In this document: piece after piece, positions 45,120 through 57,375 of the stretch
How positions within the stretch are numbered: the stretch's first letter is position 1
Layout of the letters: every line of letters begins with the position of its first letter
Assembly (NCBI GenBank): GCA_015680685.1
Contig: MNCI01002227.1
Coordinates: 658,299-722,298, forward strand
Length of the DNA: 64,000 nt
From: Gnetum montanum
Lineage: Eukaryota; Streptophyta; Gnetopsida; Gnetales; Gnetaceae
Reading direction: 5' to 3'
Program-made: the position numbers and the translations under genes
The notes under the pieces: model-generated
Database searches by the model: none
Seen by the model: the letters and a program-made list of their open reading frames with translations, nothing else
Told to the model about the DNA's origin: nothing

Positions 45120-47500
45120 TGAAGCATTATTTTTTAGACCTTCCTTCATCTGATTTGATTTAGGTAGGCTTCTGTCAAGGTCACCTTAAGGTTTGCTTGC
45201 TAAGCTAGTTCCTCATCCTGGTGGGAATGTTTTGTTGCTACTGCTGGTTCTAGAATCTAACAAGTAAATTCCACCTTGGCCTCTTCCCTAAGAGGACCTA
45301 TGGCATGGGCTGCATGTGGTTCTTCTTAGGCTTGTTCTTAACCCCTTCCCATTCTTGGCCATTTCTCCCTTTGTTAAGATGGTCCTCCTTCTTATATGTG
45401 TTTGCCTTTCAATGCCATATGTAGTCATAACACATCCATGGATTAGTAGATATAACATGTATTTTTGAATATTTGAGTACCTTATCTCATCAGTTACTTA
45501 CACTTGGCTAAGGTTGGACCATGGAAAATTGATTGTTTTATTCTTATTTTATTAATTAATTTTCATTATAAGTATCACCAAAGCTCATTAGAAGAGTTTA
45601 ACTTCTATAATTTGGTGTTTAAATGTTTATTTCTTAGTTAAACCTTTGTGAGAGTTAGAAAAAATGGTAAACAATTTTCTATTAAAATGGCACATTTGTG
45701 GCCCCCATGACTAAGAGCTTACCTCTAGTAGCTACAAGATCAAAGAATGGAGTGATTTGGATAAACGGTTGGGAAGTTATGGGCTTTGGAAGGTTTTGGG
45801 CTCTAAAAATTTGAAAAACTCCCTTGGAATTTGTGAGCAAATGTGAAAATTTCTGAGGGGGTCGCACATACTATTTTTGTGCTACATTGATGGGGTTGCA
45901 TATATGGGGCCTCATATATGCATGGGCTCTGTCAATGGGGCACCGTTTACAAGGTCTATGAACAAAATTTTCAAATGTGAATATCTTGAAAAATACAAGG
46001 AATTTTTAAATGAATTTGGGATCTATGGAATCCAAAAAAAGCCAAGAATATGATGAAATCATTGAAGAGGATCTTTGAAAGCTCAAAAATTAGAAAATTT
46101 GATGGAGAATGTGTATTGAATAAAATATGAAAAGAAGCACACGGTTGGATGCAAAAGATGGATGTACAAAAGATTTTGATTGCAAGAATGCCTAAGGATA
46201 AGGTGCTTAACAAACCCAACCAAGAGATATGCAAGTGGATCCTTCCCATAGTAGGCACATGCCTTGTTTTCCTTACATAACCTCAACCTAAGGAATCCAT
46301 GGGCCCCATAGGCAATTAATGATTGATGAAAGCTAAGGACCAAAACTAAGAAGATTCTACCAAAGAATTCAAGTATGTTAGACAAAGACACCAAATCAAG
46401 AACATGGACATTAGCATTGAGGTGAGTTATAGGTAGCATAGATGGATGATGGAGAAGGTGGGATGGAATTCTGAATTAAGGTCATCAGAAGCCCCTTGTG
46501 GAGTTATGTTTAAATGACTTGAGAAGATTCATCCTTAGTCCAGACCAAAACCAATCGCTTTCAGTGACTTCACATCACTACTCCAAGACCAATCCACCTC
46601 CTCAAGACACAAGAATGTTTCCATAGAACAACCACCATTCCATAAAGAGAAGAAAAGAGAAGAAAGAAATGAGAGAAGGCCTTAATTAGAGGGGACCTTC
46701 AAGCATGGATAACATGTTTTTCTAATCCCATAACTAGTGCTTATAGCCCATTTATTTGTCTAAGGGGTGTGCTTTGAATTCCCATAATGTTTTTTTTTAT
46801 TTTTTGTTATTTTTTTCTCTTCTTCTTTTTGGATGGAAACCACACCATGTAAAGACTTTATTCAACTTCTTGTTATTGGTCAACACAAAATGGTAAGAAG
46901 TCTATAAAAATACTCATGCACTTGAGCAAGTAGAAGAGTACAAAGAGTATTGAGTCTCCTTGAAGTCACATCCTATGCAAATCTATGAATCTTTCCCAAT
47001 TCTAGAAACTACCAAGGTCACAAATTTATTAAAATTTTATTTAATAGGAAGGAATCTCAAACTTCAAAATAAGGAAAATCATAGAGTTTGTGAATGGGTG
47101 GATGTCAAGGACTTACTACATGTCACAAGAAAAAGAAACCATGTCTTAGCCATCGGTACAAAAACTCTAAAATAGAAACCAAACATTAGCAAAAAAAACA
47201 TTAAGCACAAACCACGATTAGTAATAGCTACAGCACCACTATGTCTAGTTGGCACAAAGCATGTTTATTAACAAAATTAGAAAATCACATTATAAATAAA
47301 GTAAAATATATAATAAAGTGTAAAATATTCAAGAAAAATATAAATGTACTAATGATGGTGTAAAACAAAAATGGTGTAAAATAGAAATAATTTTTAAAAT
47401 CAAAAAGGTGTAAAATAAACATTTCATAAGATAACAAATTTGCAAAAAAAAATAGAAAAATTAAGGAGCCACATATATGATTAGCATGGATGTCCATCTC
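45120..47500 (-). other. Non-coding stretch of element E between pol and ORF3
   Basis: Homologous in places to the post-pol tail of A (for example 46840-47110 against 16440-16800). No reliable ORF. It starts after the motif AGTTGTGGGGGAGATGG (47513-47497). Confidence 0.6.
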
Positions 47501-47529
47501 CCCCACAACTAAGTTGGAAGGAGGAGATT

Positions 47530-50441
47530 TAAAAAATTAAGCACAGTTGCCCATCCATTGAGGTATTTGTTGCACTGGCTTACTTAGGCTTGTGGAAAGG
47601 CTTTATCTATTGGATGTTGACCAACTACTCTCTTTTTTTGGGCTTTTAAGTTTGTATATGATCATGGCCCTAGAAGGAAAGGTTTCATCAATTATATAAG
47701 GCCTCTCCCACAATGTTTGAAATTTGGTTTTTTGAGGTATGTGTGTGAGATTCCAATAGAGAACCTTATCTCTCGCTTGAAATTTTACTTTTCATATTCT
47801 AAGATCATGACATTATTTGTTGAATGCCTTGGGTACTTCATTTAAAGATAGTGCTACCAATTGATTTTCATCTAGCACATTGCGGTTGATCATTCTTTCT
47901 TTTTGTGCTAGACTTAGATCAAGATCTAGATCATAGGTTGTTGAGAGTGTACGAAGCTTGGATTGAATTAGGAACATTGGAAGTTTTTCATATACTAACT
48001 CATAGGAAGAGTAGCTAATAGTGACTTTCCATGTTGAGCAGTAGGCCCAAAGGGCATCATTGAGTTTTGTGCTCTAGTCTCTCCTATATTTACTAATGGT
48101 TCTTGTTAGAATCTTTGTGATCTCCCTATTAGTCACCTCTACTTGACCGTTGGCTTAGGGGTGATAGGGTGTTGTTAATTTATGTTCAACCCCCAAGCAT
48201 TACATACGTTTTTGAAAGTGAAACCTATAAAATGAGTTTTGTTGTTAGAGATTAGTGAACATGGCTCCCCAAACCTATTCACAACATTTTTTTGTACAAA
48301 TAGAGTAGCAGTGGATGATGTACATTCGATGACAATTGTTGCTTCTACCCATTTGGTACAGTAGTTAATAATGATGATGATATATGCCTTCCCATTAGAC
48401 ATGGGTGTGATGGAACCCATAAAATTTATGCCCCATATATCAAAGGGTTCTAGTGGTCAAATCCACAATTGAGGATCCTCCATTCATGCAATCATCCCAA
48501 CATATAGTTGACAACATTTACAAGATTAGACAAATTGGTGGGCATCCCTAAAGATTGTGGGCCAATAGTATCCTACCATCAAAATTTTTATGGTTGTGCA
48601 TCTCCTAGAATAATTTCCTTCACAAGGGCCTTCATGAGTATCCTATAGAACACAAAATTAATCCAAATCAGGTACACACCAATGAACCAGGCCATTAGAA
48701 CACACGTTGTAAAGGTGTCCATTGATTTCCACGAAATGCTTAGCCTGATGAAGAAACTGTTGTTTCTTCCTGTGGTCTAGATCTTGTGGCATCTCCTGAG
48801 TGAGAAGATAAGTGTAGATGCCATCATACCATTGTGGTTTTATAAGCATTTGTTCATTTATTGTAGCAGCAAAGAGGAGTTCATCAGGAAATTGGTCAGA
48901 GAGTAGGCTCTCCTCCTCTTTATTATCCCATCGCAACTAAGACAAGTGATTAGTGATCACATTCCCAGACCCCTTTCAATCTACCATTATAAGATTGAAC
49001 TCCTACAAGATCACTAGCCATTGAATGACATGAGGGCTCACCGTTGGCTTATTCATGAGGAAGTGGATAGCATTGTGATTAGTGTGCACAAACACTTTAT
49101 ATCCAAGCACATAGTACCTGAAATTTTCTAAAGCATACACCACCACCATCACTTCTTTTTTTCATGGTGGTGTAATATAGTTATGTACCCATAATTCTTT
49201 GACTTGTGCAATGGATATAATATGGATGTTTCTTATCATCCAATTGCATAAGCATGGCTTCCAAGGTGTAGTTAGATGCATCCATCATTATATGGAATGG
49301 TCTAGACTAGTCAAGTGCTTGTAGAATTGGAGTTTCTGCAAGCTTCTACTTGAGGCTCTAGCATGCATTTTTACATTCATTTGTCAAAATGAAGGAAGAA
49401 TCTTTCTTTGGTAGCTCAACCAATAGTTTTGCAATTTTAGAAAAATCCTTTATTAATCACCGATAGTAACTAGCATGTCCAAGGAATGACCAAACATCTT
49501 TAATACTTTCTGGTTGATGTGTGATATCTTGAATAACCCTTATCTTTTGGGGGCCTACTTGAATCCCTGCCTAAAAAATTTCAATGCCCCAATACAATGC
49601 CCTCTTAGACCATGAGATGGCTCTTTTTCCAATTGAGCCACAAATTTTTTTCTACACATCCTTTGAGTACTTACTCAAGGCAGTCCAACGCTTGCTCAAA
49701 TGTAGTGTCATAAGTGTAGAAGTCATCCATGAAGACTTCCACTCTGCTACCTATTTGCTACTAAAAGATGCTTAAAACTAGGCATTAGAAAGTTGCAAGA
49801 GCATTGCACAAACTAAAAGAAATCTTGCCATATGCAAAGGTCCCCCAAGGACTCATAAATGTTGTTTTGGCCTAGTCTTCTAGTGCAATTTGGATTTGGT
49901 TATAGCCACTATAACCATCTAGAGAACTATAATAGCAATGCCTAGATATGGTGTTCAACACCTAATCAATGAATGGCAATGGAAAATGATCTTTGAATGT
50001 TGCCATGTTTAATAGCCTGAAGTCAATACAAATCCACCATTTGCCACCTCTCTTTGGCACTATCACAAGTGGGCTGATCCACTTGCTATCTACAATGGGA
50101 TAAATGAACCTTGCCTTAAGGTGTTGCTTAATCTACTTCTTGATAATTTACTTTAATTTTAGGTTCAACCACCATTGTGGTTACCTCCTTGGCTTCATGG
50201 ATGGATCAGTGTAAATGCGGTGATGGAATATCTGTGGATCAATTTTAGTGAGTTCAGGATATGACCAAGTAAATGTTGTTGGCCATTTTTTGACCACTTT
50301 CAACAATTTTGCTTTATGCTTAGGAGCAAGTTTGGCATTGAGTATGATCGACTTGCCATTTTTTAAGAATTCATATTCTTGGTCGATAGGTAGATTTTTC
50401 AACTCTAGGGGCTCTTGTTTCAAATTCTCAAGGATCTCCAA
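47530..50441 (-). pseudogene. pol of element E: RT, RNase H, integrase (broken)
   Basis: Minus strand from 50441: LENLKQEPLELKNLP entry, KNGKSIILNAKLAPK; RT with FMDDFYTY near 49730 (catalytic Asp pair kept); RNase H about 49300-48950; linker 48936-48658 (WDNKEEESLLSDQFPDELLF ... NGLVHWCVPDLD); integrase from about 48440: MGSITPMSNGKAYIIIIINY, then SNNKTHF, where A has WDNGTHF, so the second catalytic Asp is lost. NGQVEVTNREI keeps the Glu. The C-terminus (DKVLYWNLTHIPQKTKFQTL) is open to about 47600. Stops occur but long frames survive. Confidence 0.85.
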
Positions 50442-50689
50442 CTCTCCCCAATTGATATCAGCATTTTCATCATCAAAGAGTTAGCAATGAACTTGCTCTA
50501 GTTCATCCATGTCTATGACATAAGCACATGTTAGGCTCTCAGTAGGTTTCATGCACATTGTGCTGCTATCAAAATTAACGATCAACCACTGGGTGTCCTC
50601 TTGTTTTGTGGCTACTATGTATAGACACCTTTGAATAACTACCTCATGTGCACACTACTTACATGTAGAAATAGATGCTCATTTCACAA

Positions 50690-51110
50690 ACTAGAGTTTC
50701 TGCACATACTTGCACGTTATATCGCTATCCGTGATGCATGGAACTTGTCTCTTCTCGATCTTTCCAAATGCATTTTCTTTAGATATCTTTAGGAAAAGAT
50801 CTTTGATGCTCATTCTTGCATCAACAGTGCTTAACCATGCCCTTTCCATAATTATTGGGAAGTCCCCCTTGCAATTTTCAACATTAATGACTAGAAAATT
50901 GATAGGATTAGACCATCCATAGATAGCAGTCATAATGTCTTTAACCAATCTCAATGGAATAGTGATGGACTAGTCTACCAATTCTAATTTAATATTGCTC
51001 TTCTTAAGAGGCGGCAGGTTCCAGGCAGTATACATCTCATGAGATATCAAGTTCACATTAGGACTAGAATCAAGAAGAGCTTTACATAGTTCATTCCCAG
51101 TAATTTGTAA
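50690..51110 (-). pseudogene. Protease region of element E
   Basis: Minus strand: CKALLDSSPNVNLISHEMYT near 51095-51037, then LPPLKKSNIKLELVD, SITIPLRLVKDIMTAIYGWS, NFLVINVENCKGDFPIIMER, ending near 50700 with KIEKRQVPCITDSD. The catalytic D-S/T-G reads D-S-S, as in element C, so the glycine is missing. It is a retropepsin-like domain by position and wording. Confidence 0.7.
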
Positions 51111-51399
51111 ATAGATAAGGGGACTTCCAAGATCATCTAATTTCCTAGGAAGGTTGCTAGCCTAGATCCAATAAAATATGGCATGGGTGAGCATAACATT
51201 ATGGATTTTAGATGGCATGTATTTTGAAGGGAACTTGATGGAATGGTTTTTAGAGGATGAGGCAGGAGTAGGGTGACTAGCCACTTGAGTCTGTGAGGGC
51301 TTAGTAGGGCTATTGTTTTGGAAGAATGATCTTTTATAAGTATGAGATTCCAAACCCCTTAATTGATGAACCAGTTGTAGATTGACAACCATGGTAGCA

Positions 51400-52890
51400 T
51401 TACATTGCTACGACTGGGCTAGAAGTTCATCCTGCATAGATGGAGTAGGTGGTAGTTGGATTGAGGGTGGAGGAACAGGTGCAGAAATAGGAAGCATCCC
51501 TCTTGAAATGTGAAGAATGAGTTATGTAATATTCAGAAGCGTGGTAGTGATGTTGGAAAGGAGAAACATGGCTAGAAGAGTCAAGTGGAGACAAGGGTTA
51601 CTAAACATAATACCCATATGGATCTAGTTGCCTATAAGGCTAGTGCTACCTTGGTGGTGGCATCCCCCATGACTATGGTTGGTGCCATTATTGATATTAC
51701 TTGTACAGTTGTAGTGGAGTTCCACTTGGATAATATTGTTGTTGTTGATGAAACTACCTAGGATTACCTTGAGGATAAGGTAACCTTCTGGGTGCTTGCC
51801 TTTTTCTAGTCATGGATTTAGAGCATACACCTCATATTCCTGTAAGTGTGACATAATGGGGCAACATCCCTTAGGATTTTTGTATTATTAAATGTTACAC
51901 CCACCATAATCTAATTCAATTTCCACAACTTCATTTACTATAGCAATCTTGCCCTTACCCCTTTGGTAGGCACATTCAACTTATTTTTGCCTCCTATGAT
52001 TATGATCACTACTTTGCTCTCATGATTCTTCAATGATTTTTAGGGTAGTTTAGAATTTTTCATCCAACAAATCCCACATTTTATTCACATTAGCTGAAAT
52101 TTTAGATAGATTTTTGGATCAGCAAGGTCTTTCTATTTATCACCTCATCAAGTGGTGATTTCTCCTCACTATCACAAAATTGAACCTTCCTCTTTCTAAT
52201 GGAAGGATCCTTATTGTATTCCTTTGTACTTTTGCATTTCCTCAACTCTCCTTCTTGTCTTGCTACCTACTTAATTAGCCTTTGAATTTAATGGGCTCTA
52301 ACTTTTGATAGTCTTCCTTAGGAAAAATCCACAAGAGTTCTTCTCATTTCTAATCTAAGTCCATCTATGATATCGCAAAGTTATTTCCACTGAGATTAAC
52401 CATGGCCAGGGCATCAGTGTATGAGAGAATAGTAGCTACCCATGGTGGCATCCAAGGGTTCATGGTTTCCTTGCTTCCATCATTGGATCTTTCTTTTTAG
52501 ATTAGACACTCTGAAGTACATTTGATACTTATTATTGAATAACCCTAGCACTGTACTCCACCTATGGATGGATTTTGGCTTCAAGGATTGGTACCAGCTT
52601 TCTACTTCCTTGATGAGTGTCATGAGAAATAGCTTTAATTTCTATCAATCATTTTCAATATTTTGAAGATCTTGGATGTCCAACCTCCTAAGAGTTTGAA
52701 GTAGCATCACATGCACAAATCAATCAAGAGGCATGACAATGTTAACTTCCATATCACACCATTGTAATTATTCATCTTGATGTAGGATGAAGATGAAGTC
52801 AGGCACATACTCATCTAGATGAGTATACACCACCTTGCATTCTTAAGGGACTAGCAATTTAGTATCATCATGCCTATGAGAAGAAGACAT
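51400..52890 (-). pseudogene. gag of element E (broken)
   Basis: ATG at 52890 (MSSSHRHDDTKLL), then YTHLDEYVPDFIFILHQDE. The charged Arg/His/Glu-rich stretch of A is absent: the text jumps from the N-terminal domain to NIEND and KLKLFLMTLIKEVESWYQSL. The core continues to GLRLEMRRTLVD. Then EEKSPLDEVINRKTLLIQKS and the Cys/His motif variant YKNPKGCCPIMSHLQEYEVY (about 51880-51825), then a Gln/Tyr/Pro-rich tail. Many stops. Confidence 0.75.
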
Positions 52891-53030
52891 TTTGTAATAT
52901 AAATAGGACATTGGTGTGCTTATGTGATGATATAATTTATGAGAATGATTTTGACCCTTAGGGTTTGTCCAATGATGTTAATGATGTTCACTAAACCTAG
53001 ATAGTGCACGTTTCAATAAAAAGAATCTAT

Positions 53031-53043
53031 GGAAATGGTGTCA
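53031..53043 (-). promoter_or_regulatory. Decayed primer-binding site of element E
   Basis: The minus strand reads TGACACCATTTCC just after the LTR, where A, C, D and F have the tRNA-Asp-type site. The first half matches and the second half has diverged. Confidence 0.55.
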
Positions 53044-53044
53044 A

Positions 53045-54004
53045 TGATGAGTAGTTGAGTATCCCTATGCTCAACCATACGAATCACGAAGTGTTCATGT
53101 GTAATCCAGTTGAATTCTATGGACTCTACATCTTCCCGTACACTAGTCTTCTAGGAAGTGAACTTTGCTCTAATACTCATCCGTCGGCTTCTCAATTAGA
53201 CTTGTGATGCACAAAAGTATGATTAAGTGTAATCGAGGCATATGATTTTTATTATTTTATGTTTCAAGATCCTGATGCTTAAAAATAGAGAAATGAAGTA
53301 ATTTAATAGCTAATTTAATTTAACTAGTTAACTAATCTCTAACTACTCATAACATAAGCATATGGTCCCACTTTCTGTACACATCTTGAATCCACGTATC
53401 CACTACTAGGGTTACCAAGTGCTATTCTACTAGGCAAACCAAGCAATAATGCTTCTGGGATTACTAAGTGAATACATGTTTACACTTGAAGTGGTTGTAC
53501 TTATGTGTTTATTCTATTTAGCTTAATTAATTAACTAGTCACTTGAAATCTAATTTAGCTTAATTAATTGCATAATTAATGAAAACAATAAATGCATAAA
53601 TGAATCATTAATCTATTCTAAGTGCTACAAGTTTGATCAAAAGGCTCATCTTTATTGCCATTCACATTGGTGTGTTTAGGTACAACAGTGCTCAAATAAA
53701 GATCTGCATACTGTCTAACTCCTACTGTAGGCACTCCAAGAAATATTCTAACTTTCAAATGATAAAACTGCAAGAGCTCTACTATATTTATCCTTTGACT
53801 TCCCATAAACATTACTGGTGAGTGCGTATTTATAGATTTTATTGCAGTGCTATGTTGATGGGGCCTCATAGACGCAGCAAATGTTATGTTGATGTAGCCC
53901 CGTCGATAGGGCAACACCACATAGATGAGGCCATTTCGACAGGGCCCTATTGATGAGGCCATGTCAATGGAGGCCTGTTGATGTGATACAATGATGATTC
54001 ATTG
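53045..54004 (-). repeat. 5' LTR of element E (960 bp)
   Basis: It ends CTACTCATCA (53045) on the minus strand. The high end is placed at 54004 by alignment with the 3' LTR. TATAAATA is at 53834-53827. The U3 array 53850-53990 is built from words such as GGCCTC, GTTGATG and GGGCAACACC, in both orientations. Confidence 0.85.
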
Positions 54005-55220
54005 GATGGGTTAATACAATGATGTGTTCCAAAAGAAAATCAACAAACGATTCTGCAAGATGCACATGAAAGACCATGTAATGGTCATTATGCAAGATGA
54101 TATATAGCATTGAAATTGATGATAGCAGGCTACTTTTGGCCTACCTTATTTAAGGATGCACATTGATTTGTACAATCTTGCAAAAGATGCTAGAGAGATG
54201 AAGGATTGACTACCAAAAACAAAGGATCACAATAATGAATACAACCATTGGAACCCCTTGACATTTGGAGAATTGACTTTATGGGGTCCATTACATTAAT
54301 GTCAAATAAAAATTTTTACATTATAATGATTGTTTTTTATTGTACTAAATGGGTAAAAGTAACTATAGTTAAAGATTGCACAACCACAACAACTATAACA
54401 TTCTTTCAACAACACATGGTGAATAAATTTGAAGTACCACAAATGTTAATATCAAATAATGGGACTCATTTCACTTAAGCTATATTCAAGAATCTATTGC
54501 AACAACTTGGGGCCAATCATAAATTAACTACACCTTATCACCCCCAATCGAATGGTCAAGATGAAATAACTAACAAAGAAATTACAAGAATATTAACTAG
54601 AACTATTAGTTAATATAGGAAGGACTAGAGTACTAAACTTAGTGATGTTTTATGAACATATAGGTCAACTTGGAAACTTCCTATAGGGTATTCATCGTAT
54701 GAATTAGTTTATTGAAAATTACCTACTCTACTAATCCAAACAAAAATAACTACCCTTTCAATTGCCAACACACTTGACCTAGACTTAGACTTAACTCAAG
54801 AATAATGATTAATCAATCTTAATGTCTTAGATGAAAATTAGTTAGTAGCTCAAATAAGTAACAAAATCCATAAAAAGTATTTTAGACATAGACATGGCAT
54901 CAAAATTAGACAAGTATCCATCAAGCCTAGAGATAAAGTCCTTTATTATAACCCAAATCATGTCCCATAAATGACTAAGTTTCAAACCTTATAAGAAGAA
55001 TCTTATATTTTCCATGCTACATATAAATGAGGCATCATGCATGTTTATCACCCAATGAATCCACACAAGTTCATTCTTATCAATCTCCAACAAGTCAAAC
55101 CATTTCATGACTTTCCCTACTCTAGAGACTCTATCTTGCATACTAGACCACTCACCATCCATTCAATCTTCCAAGTTTCCACTTTTGATAATAGTCGTGG
55201 AGGTATCAATTTGGACACTT
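54005..55220 (+). pseudogene. pol of element D, part 2: integrase (broken)
   Basis: Resumes after element E: QDAHERPCNGHYARY, SCKRC (zinc-binding remnant), then PLDIWRIDFMGSITLMSN with the first catalytic Asp, SNNGTHFT where A has WDNGTHFTG (second Asp lost), and HPQSNGQDEITNKEI with the Glu (about 54541). Downstream: STWKLPIGYSSYELVY, DKVLYYNPNHVP. It ends near 55220 after the motif NSRGGI, where the DNA carries the purine motif GTCGTGGAGGTA. Confidence 0.8.
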
Positions 55221-57375
55221 AGGCACTAAACCTTCTATTTACATTTCTGTTATATTTTTTTCATATTTCTTCCTAATTTTTACATTCTTTGATATCTTTC
55301 CTATTCTTTTATACTATTCACATTTCACATCATCTTTCATTCTTTAATATCTTTCAAATTCTTTATATGTTTTCTATTCTTACCTATTTATCATTTTTTA
55401 TATTTTTACAATTTCTTGTGTACATATTTTTATTGATTTTTCTAATAAAGTATAAAGGAATAAACAAGGCATATTCAAAAAAATGAGAATTTATCCTATG
55501 TTATTAAATCATTGAAGGACTAATTGTATATGCAGTAATACCACATCGTCCATCCATTCATTTCCAATAATAAGAGGTTCTTACCTTGGACATAATGACA
55601 TTCTTTCCACAATGAAAACTAAAATAAACTATTGATCATTATGCCTAGATTGAAAAGTGAAGAACTAAGAGGGAATGAAAAGAGGATGATATTAAGGGAA
55701 TTTGTGGAATCTCTAAGGCTACTACTATATGTCTTATCCTATTGCTAAGTTGTATTATTTACTTGAATTCTAATGAAAAATGAAATTATGCTTTAAAATA
55801 ACTACTACGTTGTCATGTCACTGGAAAGATGTGTTACTTATGCTTGAAGGTAGGTGACCTCTCAGAAATTTAAAGGTTTCTTGAACTCACATTGGAAATG
55901 GAGCTAGAAAGACATGTTACCCATGCTTGAAGGCACTCCTTTAAAATAACCTATGTTGTTGATAAATTGCTTCCTTGTACTTCATTACCAAGTTTTAATA
56001 TTTCTTGTAACTGTGATAGTCTTGTGATTATTAGTTTTGGGATAATACAATTCAATGTCACTAGTAAGTAGTATGAACTTGGTTTGGATCTTGGACAGAA
56101 AGGCTAATGATCATTCTAACCATTCTTTACACATAGAATTCATTATGCGTATGGTAAGACATCTCACATCCAATTTTCTATAATCACTGCTACTATCATT
56201 CCACCTCACTGTTATATATAATCATAATTTGATGGTTTTGTATAATATGGTGTTATTTTCTTATTGAGGCAATACCAGCATATGTGTTTTGGAAGACAGG
56301 AATGTTTTACATTTAACTCCTTAAGTACCTATGGACACTTGTAGGTGTGGTTATATAAGGGCATTAAGGGTAGGAGCCTATTATGGGGAAGATCCACTTA
56401 TATAAATATTGTGCTTCATACCTAATGATCAATACCACATCATCTTATGCCTCCTGAACACTTACACAATTGTTGTTATTTAACTACATACTCATCTTCA
56501 TTCATATGTTTGACAATTTTAACCAAGAATCTCCTAAAAATCTTAATTGACTTACCTTGCAAAAAATCATTCTTTCACACACTTTTAATGCCTAATTCCT
56601 ACATTCTAAGCATAATATATGTTTAAAAATCCTTTGAACCATCTCTATACCTTCCAAATTATCCATTTTATCCAGTTTTCTATTAAAAATATCACAAAAT
56701 TTTGAAAAGTTTAATGGTGATATTGTAGATATGATATATTAGTTCCTACAATATCTCATCCATGATGTTGTATCAACAATGTATCCCTAATCTACACACA
56801 CACGAGAGGTGTTAGGAGACTTTTTTTTTTCATTCTCTCATTTCACACCTAGGGAGTTCATGTTGTTTTTCTGACCTCCAAACTTCAAAGAGCCATATCT
56901 TCCTCACTAAAAGTCCAATTTGAGTCATTCTTATTTTCCTTATTGAGTAGCAAACTTAGTCGTGGGGAAGGGTACTGCATGTGGCTGTTGTGAAGAACAT
57001 CAAATTTTTCTAATTCTTTGAATAATAAAGTAAGGATAAGAACAATAAGAGATGATTACATTCTAACCTAACATAAGCTAATGAATCTTTCGAAATAACC
57101 ATTTCAACATATTTTAGACAAGAAATTAAAGATTGTGAGAGGTCAACCAAGATAAATTTATTTTAATCATTAGAAAATTATTCAACTAAGGATTTTTGTT
57201 ATAAAATATTTTATCCAATTTACAAATTTTTCTAACTTTGCAATCTCAATTAAAACTGAAATTAATAATAATGAATGATTTTGATCAAAACCTAAAAACT
57301 TGAGGAAGGGTTATACATTTTTAGAGATTTGTTTGAATTAGTTAGGTACTTCTAAGATTCTTCATGATTGCATAT
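55221..57375 (+). other. Non-coding stretch of element D between pol and ORF3
   Basis: AT-rich, no ORF. It shares scattered words with the tails of A and E (for example the GGGCATTAAGGGTAGGAGCC-like segment at 56358, matching 17270 in A). Nothing else seen. Confidence 0.55.

Larger units (their letters stand above)
38303..54004 (-). mobile_element. Element E: large Athila/Tat-like element carrying a third ORF (15.7 kb)
   Basis: Minus-strand element. 5' LTR 54004-53045, primer site, gag (52890-51400), protease (about 51110-50690), RT, RNase H and integrase (50441-47530), internal purine motif (47507), ORF3 (45115-39470, split by an unrelated 3.06-kb insert), polypurine tract (39247-39235), 3' LTR 39234-38303. 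Flanks are AATGG (38298-38302) and GATGG (54005-54009), a one-mismatch target duplication in D's pre-integrase linker. LTRs are roughly 90% alike by eye. Confidence 0.88.
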
